Notes: generated by a model from the letters alone, not told the origin. 64,000 bases of DNA from Solimicrobium silvestre (GCF_002976435.1 NZ_PUGF01000001.1:186001-250000), one strand, 5' to 3'. Shown: positions 44,273-54,940, counted from the stretch's first letter. Numbers and translations are program-made.

Positions 44273-44689
44273 TTAAGACTCCGCTTGTTTAGCCTCTTGC
44301 AACGAACGCAAAAACAAACCTAAACCACCTACCGCTAACACCAGAATAACGATCAGATCAAACAGGCTCATAGAACGCAGGCTGAAATGTATCGAGCTAA
44401 TCACACCAAACAAGAGCGCCGCAAGCGAACCGATGGCCAGCAGCCAACCGAGCAGATTTTTGATATTGTAAAAAATCATGCCAACGCCAAGGATGAAAGG
44501 AATCATGATCATGCCGCTGGTAATACTGTAATAGCCACCCATTGCGGCAAACCCATAAAGCCCCATACCCATGCCAAAACTCGATTGCACTATCACATCA
44601 TTGAGCAGCATATAAAACCCGCCACACATCATAAATAGCCCAATAAAAAATTGGCCAATACCGCCACTGGTTCCACCTGCTCCGCGCAT
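44273..44689 (-). CDS. Hypothetical four-helix membrane protein
   Basis: 138 residues with a glycine-rich start (MRGAGGTSGGIGQF) and about four membrane segments (FFIGLFMMCGGFYMLL-type helix, YYSITSGMIMIPFILGVGMIFY, WLLAIGSLAALLFGVIS, LFDLIVILVLAVGGLGLFL). No recognised family. It lies 37 bp after the acyl-CoA dehydrogenase gene in reading order, so it may be the tail of that operon. Confidence 0.7.
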   Translation of the reverse strand: MRGAGGTSGGIGQFFIGLFMMCGGFYMLLNDVIVQSSFGMGMGLYGFAAMGGYYSITSGMIMIPFILGVGMIFYNIKNLLGWLLAIGSLAALLFGVISSIHFSLRSMSLFDLIVILVLAVGGLGLFLRSLQEAKQAES

Positions 44690-44726
44690 GTTTATTCCTT
44701 TAAAGTTAAACGGCTTTGTATAGTTT

Positions 44727-46517
44727 TTAGAATTGCTGTTCCGATAAGGCCAACGTACCGACGCTACCTAACAATATGCTGGTTTTAATGCCTTGCGCTT
44801 GAACTAAATAATGCTCAGCAAAGAACCGTGCAGTAGCAATTTTTGCTTGATAGAACGAAATATCCGCTACGCCTTCTTGTAACTTTTCAGCCGCAACCAA
44901 GGCTGCGCGCCCCATTTGCCAGCCGCCAAGAACAATACCAGCCAATTTCAAATACGGCACGCTACCAGCAAATACCGCTTTAATATCGGTTTTCATATTG
45001 TTTGCTACGTAAGTAACCACTTCGTCCATCGCCGCTGCCGCTGCTGTCAGTTGCACTTCAATCGCCAGCAAATCAGCTTGCTTGCTCGCAGCTAATTGCT
45101 CAGCCGTTGCACGCACTTCAGCCAAGATCACCTTGGCAGTAGCACCAGCGTCACGCACCGTTTTACGTCCGACCAAATCATTCGCCTGGATTGCAGTCGT
45201 GCCTTCATAAATAGTCAAAATCCGGGAATCGCGATAATGCTGCGCCGCGCCAGTTTCCTCAATAAAGCCCATGCCGCCATGCACTTGCACGCCAGTAGAA
45301 GTCACGTCGATCGACATCTCGGTTGACCAGCCTTTAACGATAGGCACCAAGTATTCATACACGATTTGATTTTGCTTGCGAACCGCTGCGTCAACATGGT
45401 GATGTGCGGTATCCAATTTAGCTGCTGCAACATAAGCCAGAGCACGCGCCGCTTCAATTTGCGAGCGCATCGTCATTAACATACGCTTTACATCTGGATG
45501 ATGAATAATGGCAACCGGTCCGGCCGAACCAGCTAAATCACGTGACTGAATCCGGTCTTTAGCGAAAGTAACCGCTTGCTGATAAGCCCGCTCAGCAACG
45601 CCAATACCTTGCATACCGACGCCAAAACGCGCTGCATTCATCATAATGAACATGTATTCCAGGCCGCGATTTTCTTCGCCGATCAAATAGCCGATCGCGC
45701 CACCATGGTCACCAAACTGCAATACCGCAGTTGGGCTGGCTTTAATACCGAGCTTATGTTCAATCGAAACGCAATGAACGTCATTGCGAGCGCCCAGTGA
45801 GCCGTCTGCATTGACCATGAATTTCGGTACTAAAAATAAGGAAATCCCCTTAACGCCTTCCGGTGCATTCGGTGTGCGAGCCAACACTAAATGAACGATA
45901 TTTTCTGCCATATCGTGTTCACCGTAAGTGATGAAAATTTTAGTGCCAAATACCGCAAACGTACCATCATCATTCGGCACGGCACGGCTTCTGACCATCG
46001 CCAAATCGGAGCCTGCTTGTGGCTCGGTCAAGTTCATGGTGCCGGTCCATTTGCCGCTAATTAAATTTTCCAGATACTGCGATTTCAATTCATCGCTACC
46101 GGCAGTCAACAAGGCTTCAATCGCGCCATCGGTCAGCAATGGGCATAAGGCAAATGAAATGGAAGCTGAATTCAGCATTTCCAAACAAGGTGTTGCGACT
46201 AACTTCGGCAAACCCTGTCCACCATATTCAGTAGGATGCTGCACACCTTGCCAGCCAGCTTCGGCAAATTGTTTGAAGGCTTCCTTAAAACCTTTAGTGG
46301 TTGTTACCACACCGTCTTTCCAAGAGCTCGGTGCTTGGTCGCCGATCCAATTTAGTGGCGCAATCACACCGCCAGCAAACTTGGCGTTTTCTTCCAAAAT
46401 AGCTTCGACCGTATCTGGTGTGGCGTCTTCGCAATTCGGCAAAGCATTAATTTGTTTGAGTCCGGCGAGTTCGTTCAGCACGAACAACATATCTTTTAAG
46501 GGCGCGTTATAGCTCAT
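44727..46517 (-). CDS. Acyl-CoA dehydrogenase (DmdC / long-form family)
   Basis: A 596-residue flavoprotein of the long acyl-CoA dehydrogenase type, which includes 3-methylmercaptopropionyl-CoA dehydrogenase DmdC. It has an N-terminal extension, then YGGQGLP, GTMNLTEPQAGSDLAMVRS (FAD/substrate), GVQVHGGMGFIEETG and the catalytic base region ILTIYEGTTAIQAND. A C-terminal helical domain extends beyond 480. Reading order etfB-etfA-dehydrogenase places it with its electron acceptor, so it feeds electrons into ETF. Substrate undetermined. Confidence 0.9.
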   Translation of the reverse strand: MSYNAPLKDMLFVLNELAGLKQINALPNCEDATPDTVEAILEENAKFAGGVIAPLNWIGDQAPSSWKDGVVTTTKGFKEAFKQFAEAGWQGVQHPTEYGGQGLPKLVATPCLEMLNSASISFALCPLLTDGAIEALLTAGSDELKSQYLENLISGKWTGTMNLTEPQAGSDLAMVRSRAVPNDDGTFAVFGTKIFITYGEHDMAENIVHLVLARTPNAPEGVKGISLFLVPKFMVNADGSLGARNDVHCVSIEHKLGIKASPTAVLQFGDHGGAIGYLIGEENRGLEYMFIMMNAARFGVGMQGIGVAERAYQQAVTFAKDRIQSRDLAGSAGPVAIIHHPDVKRMLMTMRSQIEAARALAYVAAAKLDTAHHHVDAAVRKQNQIVYEYLVPIVKGWSTEMSIDVTSTGVQVHGGMGFIEETGAAQHYRDSRILTIYEGTTAIQANDLVGRKTVRDAGATAKVILAEVRATAEQLAASKQADLLAIEVQLTAAAAAMDEVVTYVANNMKTDIKAVFAGSVPYLKLAGIVLGGWQMGRAALVAAEKLQEGVADISFYQAKIATARFFAEHYLVQAQGIKTSILLGSVGTLALSEQQF

Positions 46518-46618
46518 TTGATTACTCCAAAAAAATGGACAGGAGGCAGTTTAAAACTAGCCGCCTGTCCATGAGTGCGATGCAATGTGTCGAAATTTTT
46601 AAATCTGTTTTTTTGCCA

Positions 46619-46718
46619 GGGCTTACGCAAAATTGCTCCAGCAAGGCGCACTAACGCAGACAGTACGAATGTACGGCAAGGAAGTGCAACGCCGCTGGGG
46701 CGGTTTTGCGTAAGTCCC
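46619..46718 (+). mobile_element. MITE-like element, copy A
   Basis: About 100 bp with inverted ends GGGCTTACGCAAAA and TTTTGCGTAAGTCCC, immediately after the etfA stop codon. The interior (TTGCTCCAGCAAGG, ACGCAGACAGTACG, TACGGCAAGGA, CGCCGCTGG) matches copy B at 52703-52802 in opposite orientation. No coding capacity. It lies between etfA and the acyl-CoA dehydrogenase gene. Confidence 0.85.
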
Positions 46719-46719
46719 C

Positions 46720-47649
46720 TTACCCTAATTCAGCGATTAACTGCGGCACTATCTCAAACAAATCACCTACGATGCCGTAGTCAGCTACTGAGAAAATCGG
46801 TGCTTCCGGATCTTTATTGATCGCAACAATAGTCTTGGAATCTTTCATCCCGGCCAAATGTTGAATCGCGCCGGAAATACCAACGGCAATATACAAAGAT
46901 GGGGCAACAATTTTACCCGTCTGACCAACTTGCCAGTCATTCGGCACATAACCAGCATCAACGGCTGCGCGTGATGCGCCCATTGCTGCGCCTAATTTAT
47001 CAGCCAACGGTTCCAGCAATTTAAAGTTTTCGCCCGAACCCATACCGCGGCCACCGGAAACAATAATTTTTGCAGCTGTTAATTCAGGACGATCCGACTT
47101 AGCTACTTCGCGTGACACAAAGCTCGATTGACCGGAATCAGCCACCGCAGTAATGTTTTCAACTACAGCCGAACCACCCGCTGCTGCAGAATCAAAACCG
47201 GTAGTACGCACGGTAATCACTTTAACTGCGTCAGTTGATTGCACTGTTGAGATCGCGTTACCAGCGTAAATTGGACGCTCGAACGTGTCGGCAGAAATTA
47301 CCTTGGTAATTTCAGAAACTTGCGCTACGTCTAAAATCGCGGCTACGCGTGGCAAAATGTTTTTACCGTAGGCAGTAGCTGGGGCGAGAATGTGGCTGTA
47401 GTTACTAGCAATCGCCAGTACTTGCGCTGCACAGTTTTCTGCCAAACCATCCGCAAAATGCGCTGCGTCAGCAACTAACACCTTACTTACGCCAACTAAT
47501 TGCGCTGCTGCCTGCGCTGCTGCGCCGCACTGATGACCCGCTACCAAAACGTGCACATCACCACCGCATTGAACTGCAGCGGTAACAGTATGAGCAGTAC
47601 TCCCTTTTAAACTGACATTATCGTGTTCAGCAATAACAAGTGTTGTCAT
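46720..47649 (-). CDS. etfA: Electron transfer flavoprotein alpha subunit
   Basis: 309 residues. It forms with EtfB the FAD/AMP heterodimer that carries electrons from acyl-CoA dehydrogenases to the quinone pool. The C-terminal FAD domain shows [61 protein letters not shown] and [22 protein letters not shown]. It follows etfB with no intergenic base. The MITE-like copy A begins directly at its stop codon. Confidence 0.97.
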   Translation of the reverse strand: MTTLVIAEHDNVSLKGSTAHTVTAAVQCGGDVHVLVAGHQCGAAAQAAAQLVGVSKVLVADAAHFADGLAENCAAQVLAIASNYSHILAPATAYGKNILPRVAAILDVAQVSEITKVISADTFERPIYAGNAISTVQSTDAVKVITVRTTGFDSAAAGGSAVVENITAVADSGQSSFVSREVAKSDRPELTAAKIIVSGGRGMGSGENFKLLEPLADKLGAAMGASRAAVDAGYVPNDWQVGQTGKIVAPSLYIAVGISGAIQHLAGMKDSKTIVAINKDPEAPIFSVADYGIVGDLFEIVPQLIAELG

Positions 47650-48399
47650 TTATATCACCTTGGCTTCATTTTTAAGTTTGGCGACTAAAGTTGCCACATC
47701 AGGTACGATAATTCCAGCGGAACGTTGTGCTGGCTCGACCACTTTTAATGTTTTAACGCGAGGAGCAACGTCCACGCCTAAGTCTGCTGGTTTGACGTTA
47801 TCTAATTGTTTTTTCTTCGCCTTCATGATGTTAGGCAAAGTTACATAACGTGGCTCATTCAGACGTAAATCTGTTGTGATAATCGCTGGCAAAGTCAGTG
47901 ACAGGGTTTCTAAACCGCCGTCTACTTCACGCGTTACGCTTACTTTTCCATCAGCGACAACAACTTTAGACGCGAAGGTGGCTTGCGGCCAGCCTAATAA
48001 CGCAGCCAACATTTGTCCGGTTTGATTGCAATCATCGTCAATCGCTTGTTTGCCAAGGATGATCAATGAAGGTTGTTCTTTATCCGCGATTGCTTTCAAC
48101 AATTTGGCTACGGCCAACGGCTGCAACTCTGCATCGGATTCAACCAAAATACCGCAATCTGCACCAATTGCCATCGCTGTACGCAACGTTTCCTGGCATT
48201 GTGCAACGCCACATGAAATGGCGATAATTTCTGTCGCAACACCGGCTTCTTTTAAACGAACCGCTTCTTCAATAGCGATTTCATCAAAAGGATTCATCGA
48301 CATTTTAACGTTGGCGATATCCATCCCCGACTGATCGGATTTGACACGCACCTTGACGTTATAGTCAACAACGCGCTTGACTGGTACTAGTATTTTCAT
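47650..48399 (-). CDS. etfB: Electron transfer flavoprotein beta subunit
   Basis: 249 residues. [41 protein letters not shown] and the AMP-binding [31 protein letters not shown] are standard EtfB. First gene of the etfB-etfA-acyl-CoA dehydrogenase unit on the minus strand. Confidence 0.97.
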   Translation of the reverse strand: MKILVPVKRVVDYNVKVRVKSDQSGMDIANVKMSMNPFDEIAIEEAVRLKEAGVATEIIAISCGVAQCQETLRTAMAIGADCGILVESDAELQPLAVAKLLKAIADKEQPSLIILGKQAIDDDCNQTGQMLAALLGWPQATFASKVVVADGKVSVTREVDGGLETLSLTLPAIITTDLRLNEPRYVTLPNIMKAKKKQLDNVKPADLGVDVAPRVKTLKVVEPAQRSAGIIVPDVATLVAKLKNEAKVI

Positions 48400-48580
48400 A
48401 ATTTTGCCTGTGCAAAGTTCAAGTAAATCGAAGATTATAAACTGAGATGTTCAACTTCAATGTGAATCTTATCTAGAGGGACGTAATTTAGCACGATCGT
48501 ACTTTTAATTCCATGCGGTATCTAGAATTTAACTCCTAATTACAACAATATCGCCGCTAGCGTAAAAGTCGCAGGCAATA

Positions 48581-48610
48581 AAAAAGCCCGCTAAATCGTA
48601 GCGAGCTTTT
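48581..48610 (-). terminator. Rho-independent terminator of the TusA-like gene
   Basis: On the minus strand AAAAGCTCGCTA...TAGCGGGCTTTTTT: stem of about 10 bp with one mismatch and a T run, about 20 bp past the stop at 48630. Confidence 0.88.
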
Positions 48611-48629
48611 AAAGAAAACGCATATTGAA

Positions 48630-48866
48630 TTATTTGCGTTTTATGTAGTATTCATATTCTTGCAAATGTTCCTCATGTGCAATTAATTCATTACCGGTTT
48701 GTTTTGAAAATGCCTGGAAATCACGAATGGAACCGGGATCGGTGGAAATCACATGCAAAATCTCGCCGCTCAACATTTCAGCTAACGCTTTTTTTGCCTT
48801 AAGAATAGGAAGTGGACAATTTAACCCGCGGGCGTCCAGTTCTTTATTGAAATGCATAATTTCCAT
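48630..48866 (-). CDS. TusA-family sulfur carrier protein
   Basis: 78 residues with the SirA/TusA fold: ELDARGLNCPLPILKAKKAL carries the CPxP motif with persulfide-forming C17. Members relay sulfur for tRNA 2-thiouridine, molybdenum cofactor or sulfur oxidation. No TusBCD or other sulfur-relay gene is adjacent, so the exact acceptor is open. A second ATG nine bases downstream is a possible start. Confidence 0.88.
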   Translation of the reverse strand: MEIMHFNKELDARGLNCPLPILKAKKALAEMLSGEILHVISTDPGSIRDFQAFSKQTGNELIAHEEHLQEYEYYIKRK

Positions 48867-49100
48867 CCGGTAATTAATGAAACGAACAATGCACCAATTC
48901 TACCGCAAATAAATCCAACATGGTGCATCGCAACATACAACAACATCAAACCAGCGCTTTTTAGCTACTAATTGCACGGAAATTGCATGAAAACACGCCG
49001 AATTAAGCGTTTATTGCAAAATCAGGAATTACCATCACTGCTTTCAGCAATACTGCGCACTGTAGAGCACTATTGCAGAGCAAAAAAATTAAACGGATAC

Positions 49101-49137
49101 GCTGCAGGGATTACAACTTATTTATAGCACCTGCAGC
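49101..49137. other. 8-bp inverted repeat downstream of alaS
   Basis: GCTGCAGG (49101-49108) and CCTGCAGC (49130-49137) around a 21-nt AT-rich loop, 28 bp past the alaS stop. Possible transcript end; no T run. Confidence 0.4.
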
Positions 49138-49164
49138 AATATCCGCAATAAATTTATTTTTTAC

Positions 49165-51774
49165 TTAAGCCCGTTCAGTTACCCATGCAGCAACACCTGC
49201 TAAAGCTTGCGCCAAACCAGCTGGGTTAGTACCGCCAGCCTGCGCCATATCTGGACGTCCGCCGCCTTTACCGCCGACTTGCAACGCAACAAAATTAACC
49301 AAATCACCCGCTTTTACACGAGCGGTTGTATCCGCAGTTACGCCAGCGACCAAACTTACTTTGCCATCTTGCACAGAAGCCAACACAATCGCAGCAGTTT
49401 TTAAGCTGTTTTTGAGCTTTTCTGTCACTTCGCGCAATGTATTGGCATCAGCACCTTCCAGTACTACGGCTAATACCTTAATTCCTTTAATATCAACGGC
49501 TTGCGAAGCCAATTCATTACCCTGATTTGCCGCCAACTTGGATTTAAGTTGCGTCATTTCTTTTTCCAGCGATTTAACCTGCTCTTGCACCAAAACAATG
49601 CGATGCAGTAAATCATCAGGCTGGGTTTTCAATAACGCAGCGGCTTCACCAAGACGTGCGGTTAAATTTTGTACCAAATGCACGGCCACTTCGCCGGTTA
49701 CCGCTTCAACGCGACGAATACCTGCGGCAATTCCGCCTTCTGAGACAATTTTAAAGAAGCCGATATCGCCGGTGCGCTTAACATGAGTACCGCCGCATAG
49801 TTCGCGTGAGCTACCGATATCTAAAACACGTACTTCGTCGCCGTATTTTTCGCCAAATAAAGCCATTGCGCCATGTTTGACGGCATCATCAAATGCCATC
49901 ACCTGCGCTTGTGCTGCGCTGTTCGTTAAAATTTCGCAGTTAACAATTTCTTCCACCTGACGAATTTCGTCGAAGGTCATGGCAGCATTATGGCTAAAGT
50001 CAAAACGGGTTTTATCCGCATCAACTAAAGAACCTTTTTGCGCTACATGCGCACCCAACACTTCACGCAAGGCTTTGTGCATTAAATGGGTAGCAGAATG
50101 GTTACGCACGGTTTGCGCGCGCACAGCCTCTGCCACATGCGCTTCCACTGACTGGCCGACCGCTAATGTGCCAGTCACCAACTCGCCATGATGACCAAAT
50201 ACATCTGGCTGGATTTTAGTGGTGTCTGACACTTCAAACGAAATACCTGGCGCTGACAAGCCACCACGGTCACCGCATTGACCACCGGATTCGGCATAAA
50301 ACGGTGTTGTATCCAACACGACCAATGCTGATTGTCCTGCGCTTATCTGCTGCACCGGGCTGCCATCAACGTACAAAGCAATCACTTTACTTGCTTGCGC
50401 TAATTTTTCGTAACCGACAAAGTTGGTTTTTGCACCGCTATATTCAATACCGGCACTCATTTTGAATTTACCTGCAGCACGGGCGGTTTGTTTTTGATGC
50501 TCCATCGCCGTATCAAAACCGGCTTGGTCTAATTCCACGTTGCGTTCACGGCAGATATCCGCGGTTAAATCTAGCGGGAAGCCGTAAGTGTCGTACAAAG
50601 TAAACGCGGTGCGGCCATCTAGGCGTTGGCTGTCTTTAGCTAATGCCGCCTCCAAGATTTTCATGCCATGTTCCAGCGTTTCGCCAAAACGTTCTTCTTC
50701 TTGCTGCAATACTTGGGCAACACGCTCTGCCACTTGTGCTAATTCAGGGTAGGCCACGCCCATTTCGCCCACTAAATCAGCCACCAATTTGTAGAAAAAC
50801 GGCTTAGTTTGACCTAATTTATGACCATGACGCAAAGCGCGGCGGGTAATACGGCGCAACACATAACCGCGTCCTTCATTGCCTGGGATAATGCCGTCCA
50901 CAATCAAAAATGCAGCGCAGCGGATATGGTCAGCGATAACTTTTAAGGAGTTGTGATCTAAGTCGCTACAAGCGGTTTCACGCGCAGCCGCTTTAATCAA
51001 TGCTTGAAAAGCGTCAATTTCATAGTTGGAATGGACGTGTTGTAAAACAGCGGCCAAACGCTCCAGACCCATACCAGTATCAACGCACGGTTTAGGCAGA
51101 GGATGCAAAACACCCTGCTCGTCTTTGTTGTATTGCATGAAAACCAGATTCCAGATTTCAATAAAACGGTCACCGTCTTCTTGCTCAGAACCTGGCGGGC
51201 CGCCCCAGATTTCAGGACCGTGATCGTAAAAAATTTCGCTGCATGGACCGCAAGGGCCGGTATCGGCCATTTGCCAGAAATTGTCGGATGCGTAAGGTGC
51301 GCCTTTGTTGTCACCGATCCGGATAATGCGCTCAGCAGGCACACCGATTTCATTGAGCCAAATGCCGTACGCTTCTTCGTCAGTCTGGTAAACAGTAATG
51401 GTCAGCTTATCTTTTGGCAGTCCATAAACTACCGTGAGCAATTCCCACGCATAGTGAATCGCATCGCGTTTGAAGTAGTCGCCGAACGAAAAATTACCCA
51501 ACATTTCAAAGAAAGTGTGATGGCGCGCGGTATAGCCGACGTTTTCTAAATCATTATGCTTACCGCCCGCACGAACACAGCGTTGCGCCGTGGTGGCACG
51601 TGTATAACTGCGTTGGTCCTGCCCTAAAAACACGTCTTTAAACTGAACCATGCCCGAATTGGTGAACAATAACGTGGGGTCTGTGCCAGGTATCAGGCTT
51701 GACGAGCGCACGATGGAGTGGCCTTTGGATTCAAAGAATTTGAGGAATTTTTCGCGGATTTCGGACGATTTCAT
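49165..51774 (-). CDS. alaS: Alanyl-tRNA synthetase
   Basis: 869 residues. Class II aminoacylation domain at the N-terminus ([71 protein letters not shown]). Editing domain with [17 protein letters not shown] and [13 protein letters not shown], which supply the four zinc ligands. C-terminal oligomerisation and glycine-rich domain ending [16 protein letters not shown]. Full length and intact. Confidence 0.98.
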   Translation of the reverse strand: MKSSEIREKFLKFFESKGHSIVRSSSLIPGTDPTLLFTNSGMVQFKDVFLGQDQRSYTRATTAQRCVRAGGKHNDLENVGYTARHHTFFEMLGNFSFGDYFKRDAIHYAWELLTVVYGLPKDKLTITVYQTDEEAYGIWLNEIGVPAERIIRIGDNKGAPYASDNFWQMADTGPCGPCSEIFYDHGPEIWGGPPGSEQEDGDRFIEIWNLVFMQYNKDEQGVLHPLPKPCVDTGMGLERLAAVLQHVHSNYEIDAFQALIKAAARETACSDLDHNSLKVIADHIRCAAFLIVDGIIPGNEGRGYVLRRITRRALRHGHKLGQTKPFFYKLVADLVGEMGVAYPELAQVAERVAQVLQQEEERFGETLEHGMKILEAALAKDSQRLDGRTAFTLYDTYGFPLDLTADICRERNVELDQAGFDTAMEHQKQTARAAGKFKMSAGIEYSGAKTNFVGYEKLAQASKVIALYVDGSPVQQISAGQSALVVLDTTPFYAESGGQCGDRGGLSAPGISFEVSDTTKIQPDVFGHHGELVTGTLAVGQSVEAHVAEAVRAQTVRNHSATHLMHKALREVLGAHVAQKGSLVDADKTRFDFSHNAAMTFDEIRQVEEIVNCEILTNSAAQAQVMAFDDAVKHGAMALFGEKYGDEVRVLDIGSSRELCGGTHVKRTGDIGFFKIVSEGGIAAGIRRVEAVTGEVAVHLVQNLTARLGEAAALLKTQPDDLLHRIVLVQEQVKSLEKEMTQLKSKLAANQGNELASQAVDIKGIKVLAVVLEGADANTLREVTEKLKNSLKTAAIVLASVQDGKVSLVAGVTADTTARVKAGDLVNFVALQVGGKGGGRPDMAQAGGTNPAGLAQALAGVAAWVTERA

Positions 51775-51926
51775 GTTCTGATTGGTTTCAGTAAATTAAA
51801 GCGAGTCTAAAGGGAAGTAATGCAAAGTTGGTGGATGATTATACGTGATGTAAGCGCAATTTTAGTAGCGGCGCCTATGCAAAAATCGCCCGAAATGCAC
51901 GAATATAGTAATTAATAAGCATGAAA

Positions 51927-52685
51927 TTACGTAAAATCAGCACCAATCAAATCCAGCCGATCCGTAAATAAAGCGTCTACACCCCAACTCAACAGTTCAT
52001 GTGCGCGGGCAATTTCATTTACGGTATAACAACTTAAGCCATAACCAGCCTGTTTGATTTCATGCGCCAAAGTCGCAGTTAAATGCTGCTGATTGGTATG
52101 CAAAGCAACGGCATCTAATGCGCGCAGATGCTCATGCCAGTTTGCTGGTATCTGATCAAATAACACGGCGCGTGGAATAAGTGGTGCAGCTAATTTAACG
52201 GCAGCTAAGGCGTCCAATGAGAACGATGAAAACAACGGCAATGGCGCATTAAATTGTGTATTTTTCTGATAAAAATCGCGGGTTATTTCCCCGGTGATTT
52301 TTCCAGTCAGAGTATCAAACCCAGCGGCAGGTTTAATTTCAACATTCATCCAAATCTCGTTTTTAGCGCAAAATTCCAGCACTTGGGTGTAACTCGGAAC
52401 ACGGCATCCGGCAAACTCTGGCGCAAACCAACTACCTGCTTCCAGTTGAAAAAGGTCTTGCGCTAACATCTCGCTCACCTGCCCTTGCCCAGCAACGGTA
52501 CGGCCGAGCTTTTCATCATGCAGCAACACAGGAACCAGATCTTTTGTTAGCATCACATCGAATTCAACTGCATGAAAACCCCGATTTAAACCGCACTGCA
52601 TCGCCGCTAAAGTGTTTTCTGGTGCTAAGCTACCGCCTCCGCGATGCGCAATAATTTTTGGATATGGCCACATGTGATCGTCCAT
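51927..52685 (-). CDS. ugpQ: Glycerophosphodiester phosphodiesterase
   Basis: 252 residues, no signal peptide, so probably cytoplasmic UgpQ-type. IIAHRGGGSLAPENTLAAM supplies the catalytic His and the Pro-Glu-Asn-Thr segment. EFDVMLTKDLVPVLLHDEKLGRT has the metal-binding Glu/Asp and second catalytic His. MNVEIKP and the ending WGVDALFTDRLDLI complete the GDPD pattern. It releases glycerol 3-phosphate from deacylated phospholipids. The ATG at 52685 is preferred over the TTG just before it. MITE-like copy B lies 17 bp upstream. Confidence 0.92.
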   Translation of the reverse strand: MDDHMWPYPKIIAHRGGGSLAPENTLAAMQCGLNRGFHAVEFDVMLTKDLVPVLLHDEKLGRTVAGQGQVSEMLAQDLFQLEAGSWFAPEFAGCRVPSYTQVLEFCAKNEIWMNVEIKPAAGFDTLTGKITGEITRDFYQKNTQFNAPLPLFSSFSLDALAAVKLAAPLIPRAVLFDQIPANWHEHLRALDAVALHTNQQHLTATLAHEIKQAGYGLSCYTVNEIARAHELLSWGVDALFTDRLDLIGADFT

Positions 52686-52702
52686 CAAAATGAAATAATA
52701 TA

Positions 52703-52802
52703 GGACTTACGCAAAACCGCTCCAGCGGCGTTACGCTCTCCTTGCCGTACTAAAGTACTGTCTGCGTCGGCGTGCCTTGCCGGAGCAATTTTGCGTAAGT
52801 CC
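52703..52802 (-). mobile_element. MITE-like element, copy B
   Basis: Exactly 100 bp between GGACTTACGCAAAA and TTTTGCGTAAGTCC; the inverted repeat extends to TATAGGACTTACGCAAAA / TTTTGCGTAAGTCCTATA (52699-52806). Its reverse complement aligns with copy A along nearly the whole length. It fills the divergent promoter region between the phosphodiesterase and the CoA-transferase. Confidence 0.88.
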
Positions 52803-52843
52803 TATAACAAATTTAAAAATATAACCAAGCGAGACATTTTAGT

Positions 52844-54082
52844 ATGACAAACTCCCCGCAGTCAGCTTCTTTAGAACATATTCGCGTACTTGATTTAACC
52901 CGCGTACTAGCCGGACCTTGGTGTACACAAAATTTGGCCGATTTAGGTGCCGATGTCATCAAAGTAGAACGACCCGACGTTGGTGATGATACGCGCAGTT
53001 GGGGCCCGCCTTATGCAAAAGATGCAGATGGCAACAACAGCACCGAAGCCGCCTATTATCTCACCGCCAACCGTGGCAAACGCTCGATTACGGTTGATAT
53101 TGCCACTCCGGAAGGCCAACAAGTTATTCGCCATTTGGTGATGCAATCTGATGTGGTGATTGAAAATTACAAGGTCGATCAACTTAAAAAATATGGCCTT
53201 GATTACGCATCGCTAAGCGCTCTGAAACCCGATTTAGTTTACTGCTCAATTACCGGCTTTGGTCAGACCGGCCCCTATGCAGCACGTGCCGGCTATGATT
53301 TTATTATTCAAGGCATGGGCGGCTTAATGTCGATTACTGGCGAGCGCGATGAATTGCCCGGCGGCGGCCCGCAAAAAGTTGGCGTTGCAATTACCGATTT
53401 AATGACTGGCATGTACGCCACTATCGCAGTGTTAGCCGCCTTAACGCATCGTGAGCGCACTGGCGTAGGGCAATATATCGACCTGGCTTTATTGGATGTG
53501 CAAGTGGCCATGTTGGCGAATGTAGGCAGCAATTATTTGGCCAGCGGCCAGGCGCCGAAACGTTGGGGCAACGCGCATCCGAATATTGTGCCCTACCAAA
53601 CTTTTGCCACCTCTGACGGCCATATTATTGTGGCGGCCGGTAACGACGGTCAGTATCGCAAGTTTGTGCAAGTAGGTGATTATCCTGAATTAGCCACCGA
53701 TCCACGCTTTATCAGTAATCCGCAACGGGTTGAATTTCGCGACACATTAGTGCCCATATTGGCAGAAATGGTCAAGAAAAAATCCAAGGAAGAATGGCTG
53801 GAATTATTGGAGTCCGCCGGCGTTCCTTGCGGCCCGATTAATCGCTTAGATGAAGTATTCAATGATCCGCAAGTGCAGGCCAGAGAATGTGCCATTGAAT
53901 TACCGCACCCAACGGCAGGTAACGTTAGGCTAGTGGCGAACCCAATCAAGATGTCGGCCACACCAACCCGCTACAACAACGCTCCGCCATTGCTTGGGCA
54001 ACACACCAATCACGTTTTGCAGGAATTGTTGGGTTATTCAGAGCAACAGTTAGCGCAGTTGCGCGATAAAAATGTCATCTAA
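52844..54082 (+). CDS. Class III (CaiB/BaiF) CoA-transferase, SUGCT-like
   Basis: 412 residues of the formyl-CoA-transferase/CaiB superfamily, which moves CoA between carboxylic acids through a covalent Asp intermediate. RVLDLTRVLAGPWCTQNLADLGADVIKVE at the start, ANRGKRSITVD, and VAITDLMTGMYATIAVLAAL with catalytic D185. Overall it resembles succinyl-CoA:dicarboxylate (glutarate/hydroxymethylglutarate) CoA-transferases. With the acyl-CoA ligase and OxlT-type carrier elsewhere in the window a role on oxalate or other dicarboxylates is possible but unproven. Confidence 0.88.
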   Translation: MTNSPQSASLEHIRVLDLTRVLAGPWCTQNLADLGADVIKVERPDVGDDTRSWGPPYAKDADGNNSTEAAYYLTANRGKRSITVDIATPEGQQVIRHLVMQSDVVIENYKVDQLKKYGLDYASLSALKPDLVYCSITGFGQTGPYAARAGYDFIIQGMGGLMSITGERDELPGGGPQKVGVAITDLMTGMYATIAVLAALTHRERTGVGQYIDLALLDVQVAMLANVGSNYLASGQAPKRWGNAHPNIVPYQTFATSDGHIIVAAGNDGQYRKFVQVGDYPELATDPRFISNPQRVEFRDTLVPILAEMVKKKSKEEWLELLESAGVPCGPINRLDEVFNDPQVQARECAIELPHPTAGNVRLVANPIKMSATPTRYNNAPPLLGQHTNHVLQELLGYSEQQLAQLRDKNVI

Positions 54083-54384
54083 AAATAAATGCTTGGTTTC
54101 AACTTATGAATCTTAAATCAGGCAAGCTGCAAATAAGATACTTAACAGAACTATTGTTATTAGTATTTTTGGGGAGATAGGTCAGACATCGCTCGATCCT
54201 GACCTATTCTTCCCAACCTATTCTTTCTCAAAAACAATCTAACAGAGCTCAAAATTCACTCGACTCAAAATAATTACAAAAACTCCTTGACCAAGTAGAG
54301 TTGCTCGACAATTATTTACTGCTGCGAAACCCAATTCGCACAACATGACTTTTTCCAAGTATGACTTTCATAAGGAATAGAATT
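54083..54384 (+). promoter_or_regulatory. Gene-free region ahead of the tail-collar cassette with long inverted repeat
   Basis: GGGGAGATAGGTCAG (54171-54185) and CTGACCTATTCTTCCC (54199-54214) pair over about 15 bp with one bulge. No T run follows, so it may end the CoA-transferase transcript or act as an operator for the cassette. AAGGA lies 9 nt before the first collar gene. Confidence 0.55.
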
Positions 54385-54930
54385 ATGGAACCATTTATAG
54401 GTGAAATTAAGATTTGTGCTTTTCAATTCGCCCCACGCGGCTGGGCTTTCTGTGATGGGTCGATGTTGGCAATCAACCAAAATCAGGCATTGTACTCACT
54501 GTTAGGAGCGCAATTTGGCAGTAGCACTAGCAGCAGCTTTGCGTTACCGGATCTACGTGGTCGCGTCGCCGTGCACCAGAGTCCAAGCTATCCGATGGGC
54601 GCCATGGCTGGAGAAGAAACTGTAACGCTGACCAATGACACCATTCCCACACACAGCCATCAATTCGTCGTATCAACTACCCCCGCCAATCAACTCAATG
54701 TTGGGATCGACCAGGAAAACATACTCGCAACTAGTAACTTATACAGTCCAACGAATCCGGCAATCCAGGGCCCGGGTAAAAATCTGTATACCGCTGCCAG
54801 CAACCTCACACCACTACAAGCTAGCATCTGCAGCAACACTGGCAGCGGAGCGGCACATGAAAATATGCAGCCGTCACTAGTCATCAACTACATCATTGCG
54901 CTGAGCGGCATTTACCCAACCAGAGACTAA
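54385..54930 (+). CDS. Phage tail collar domain protein 1 (microcystin-dependent-protein-like)
   Basis: 181 residues from the ATG at 54385 (AAGGA upstream); soluble, no signal peptide. N-terminal tail collar domain: FIGEIKICAFQFAPRGWAFCDGSML, then LYSLLGAQFGS..FALPDLRGRV. A variable centre follows, and the C-terminal HENMQPSLVINYIIALSGIYP. Such proteins form the knob of short tail-fibre trimers in phages, and chromosomal copies are known as MdpB-like proteins. First of three tandem paralogues. Confidence 0.88.
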   Translation: MEPFIGEIKICAFQFAPRGWAFCDGSMLAINQNQALYSLLGAQFGSSTSSSFALPDLRGRVAVHQSPSYPMGAMAGEETVTLTNDTIPTHSHQFVVSTTPANQLNVGIDQENILATSNLYSPTNPAIQGPGKNLYTAASNLTPLQASICSNTGSGAAHENMQPSLVINYIIALSGIYPTRD

Positions 54931-54940
54931 GGAGAGCATT

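Noticed and set aside
45928-46512. 194-codon plus-strand open frame
   Set aside because: Antisense to the N-terminal third of the acyl-CoA dehydrogenase gene; no domain or start signal.
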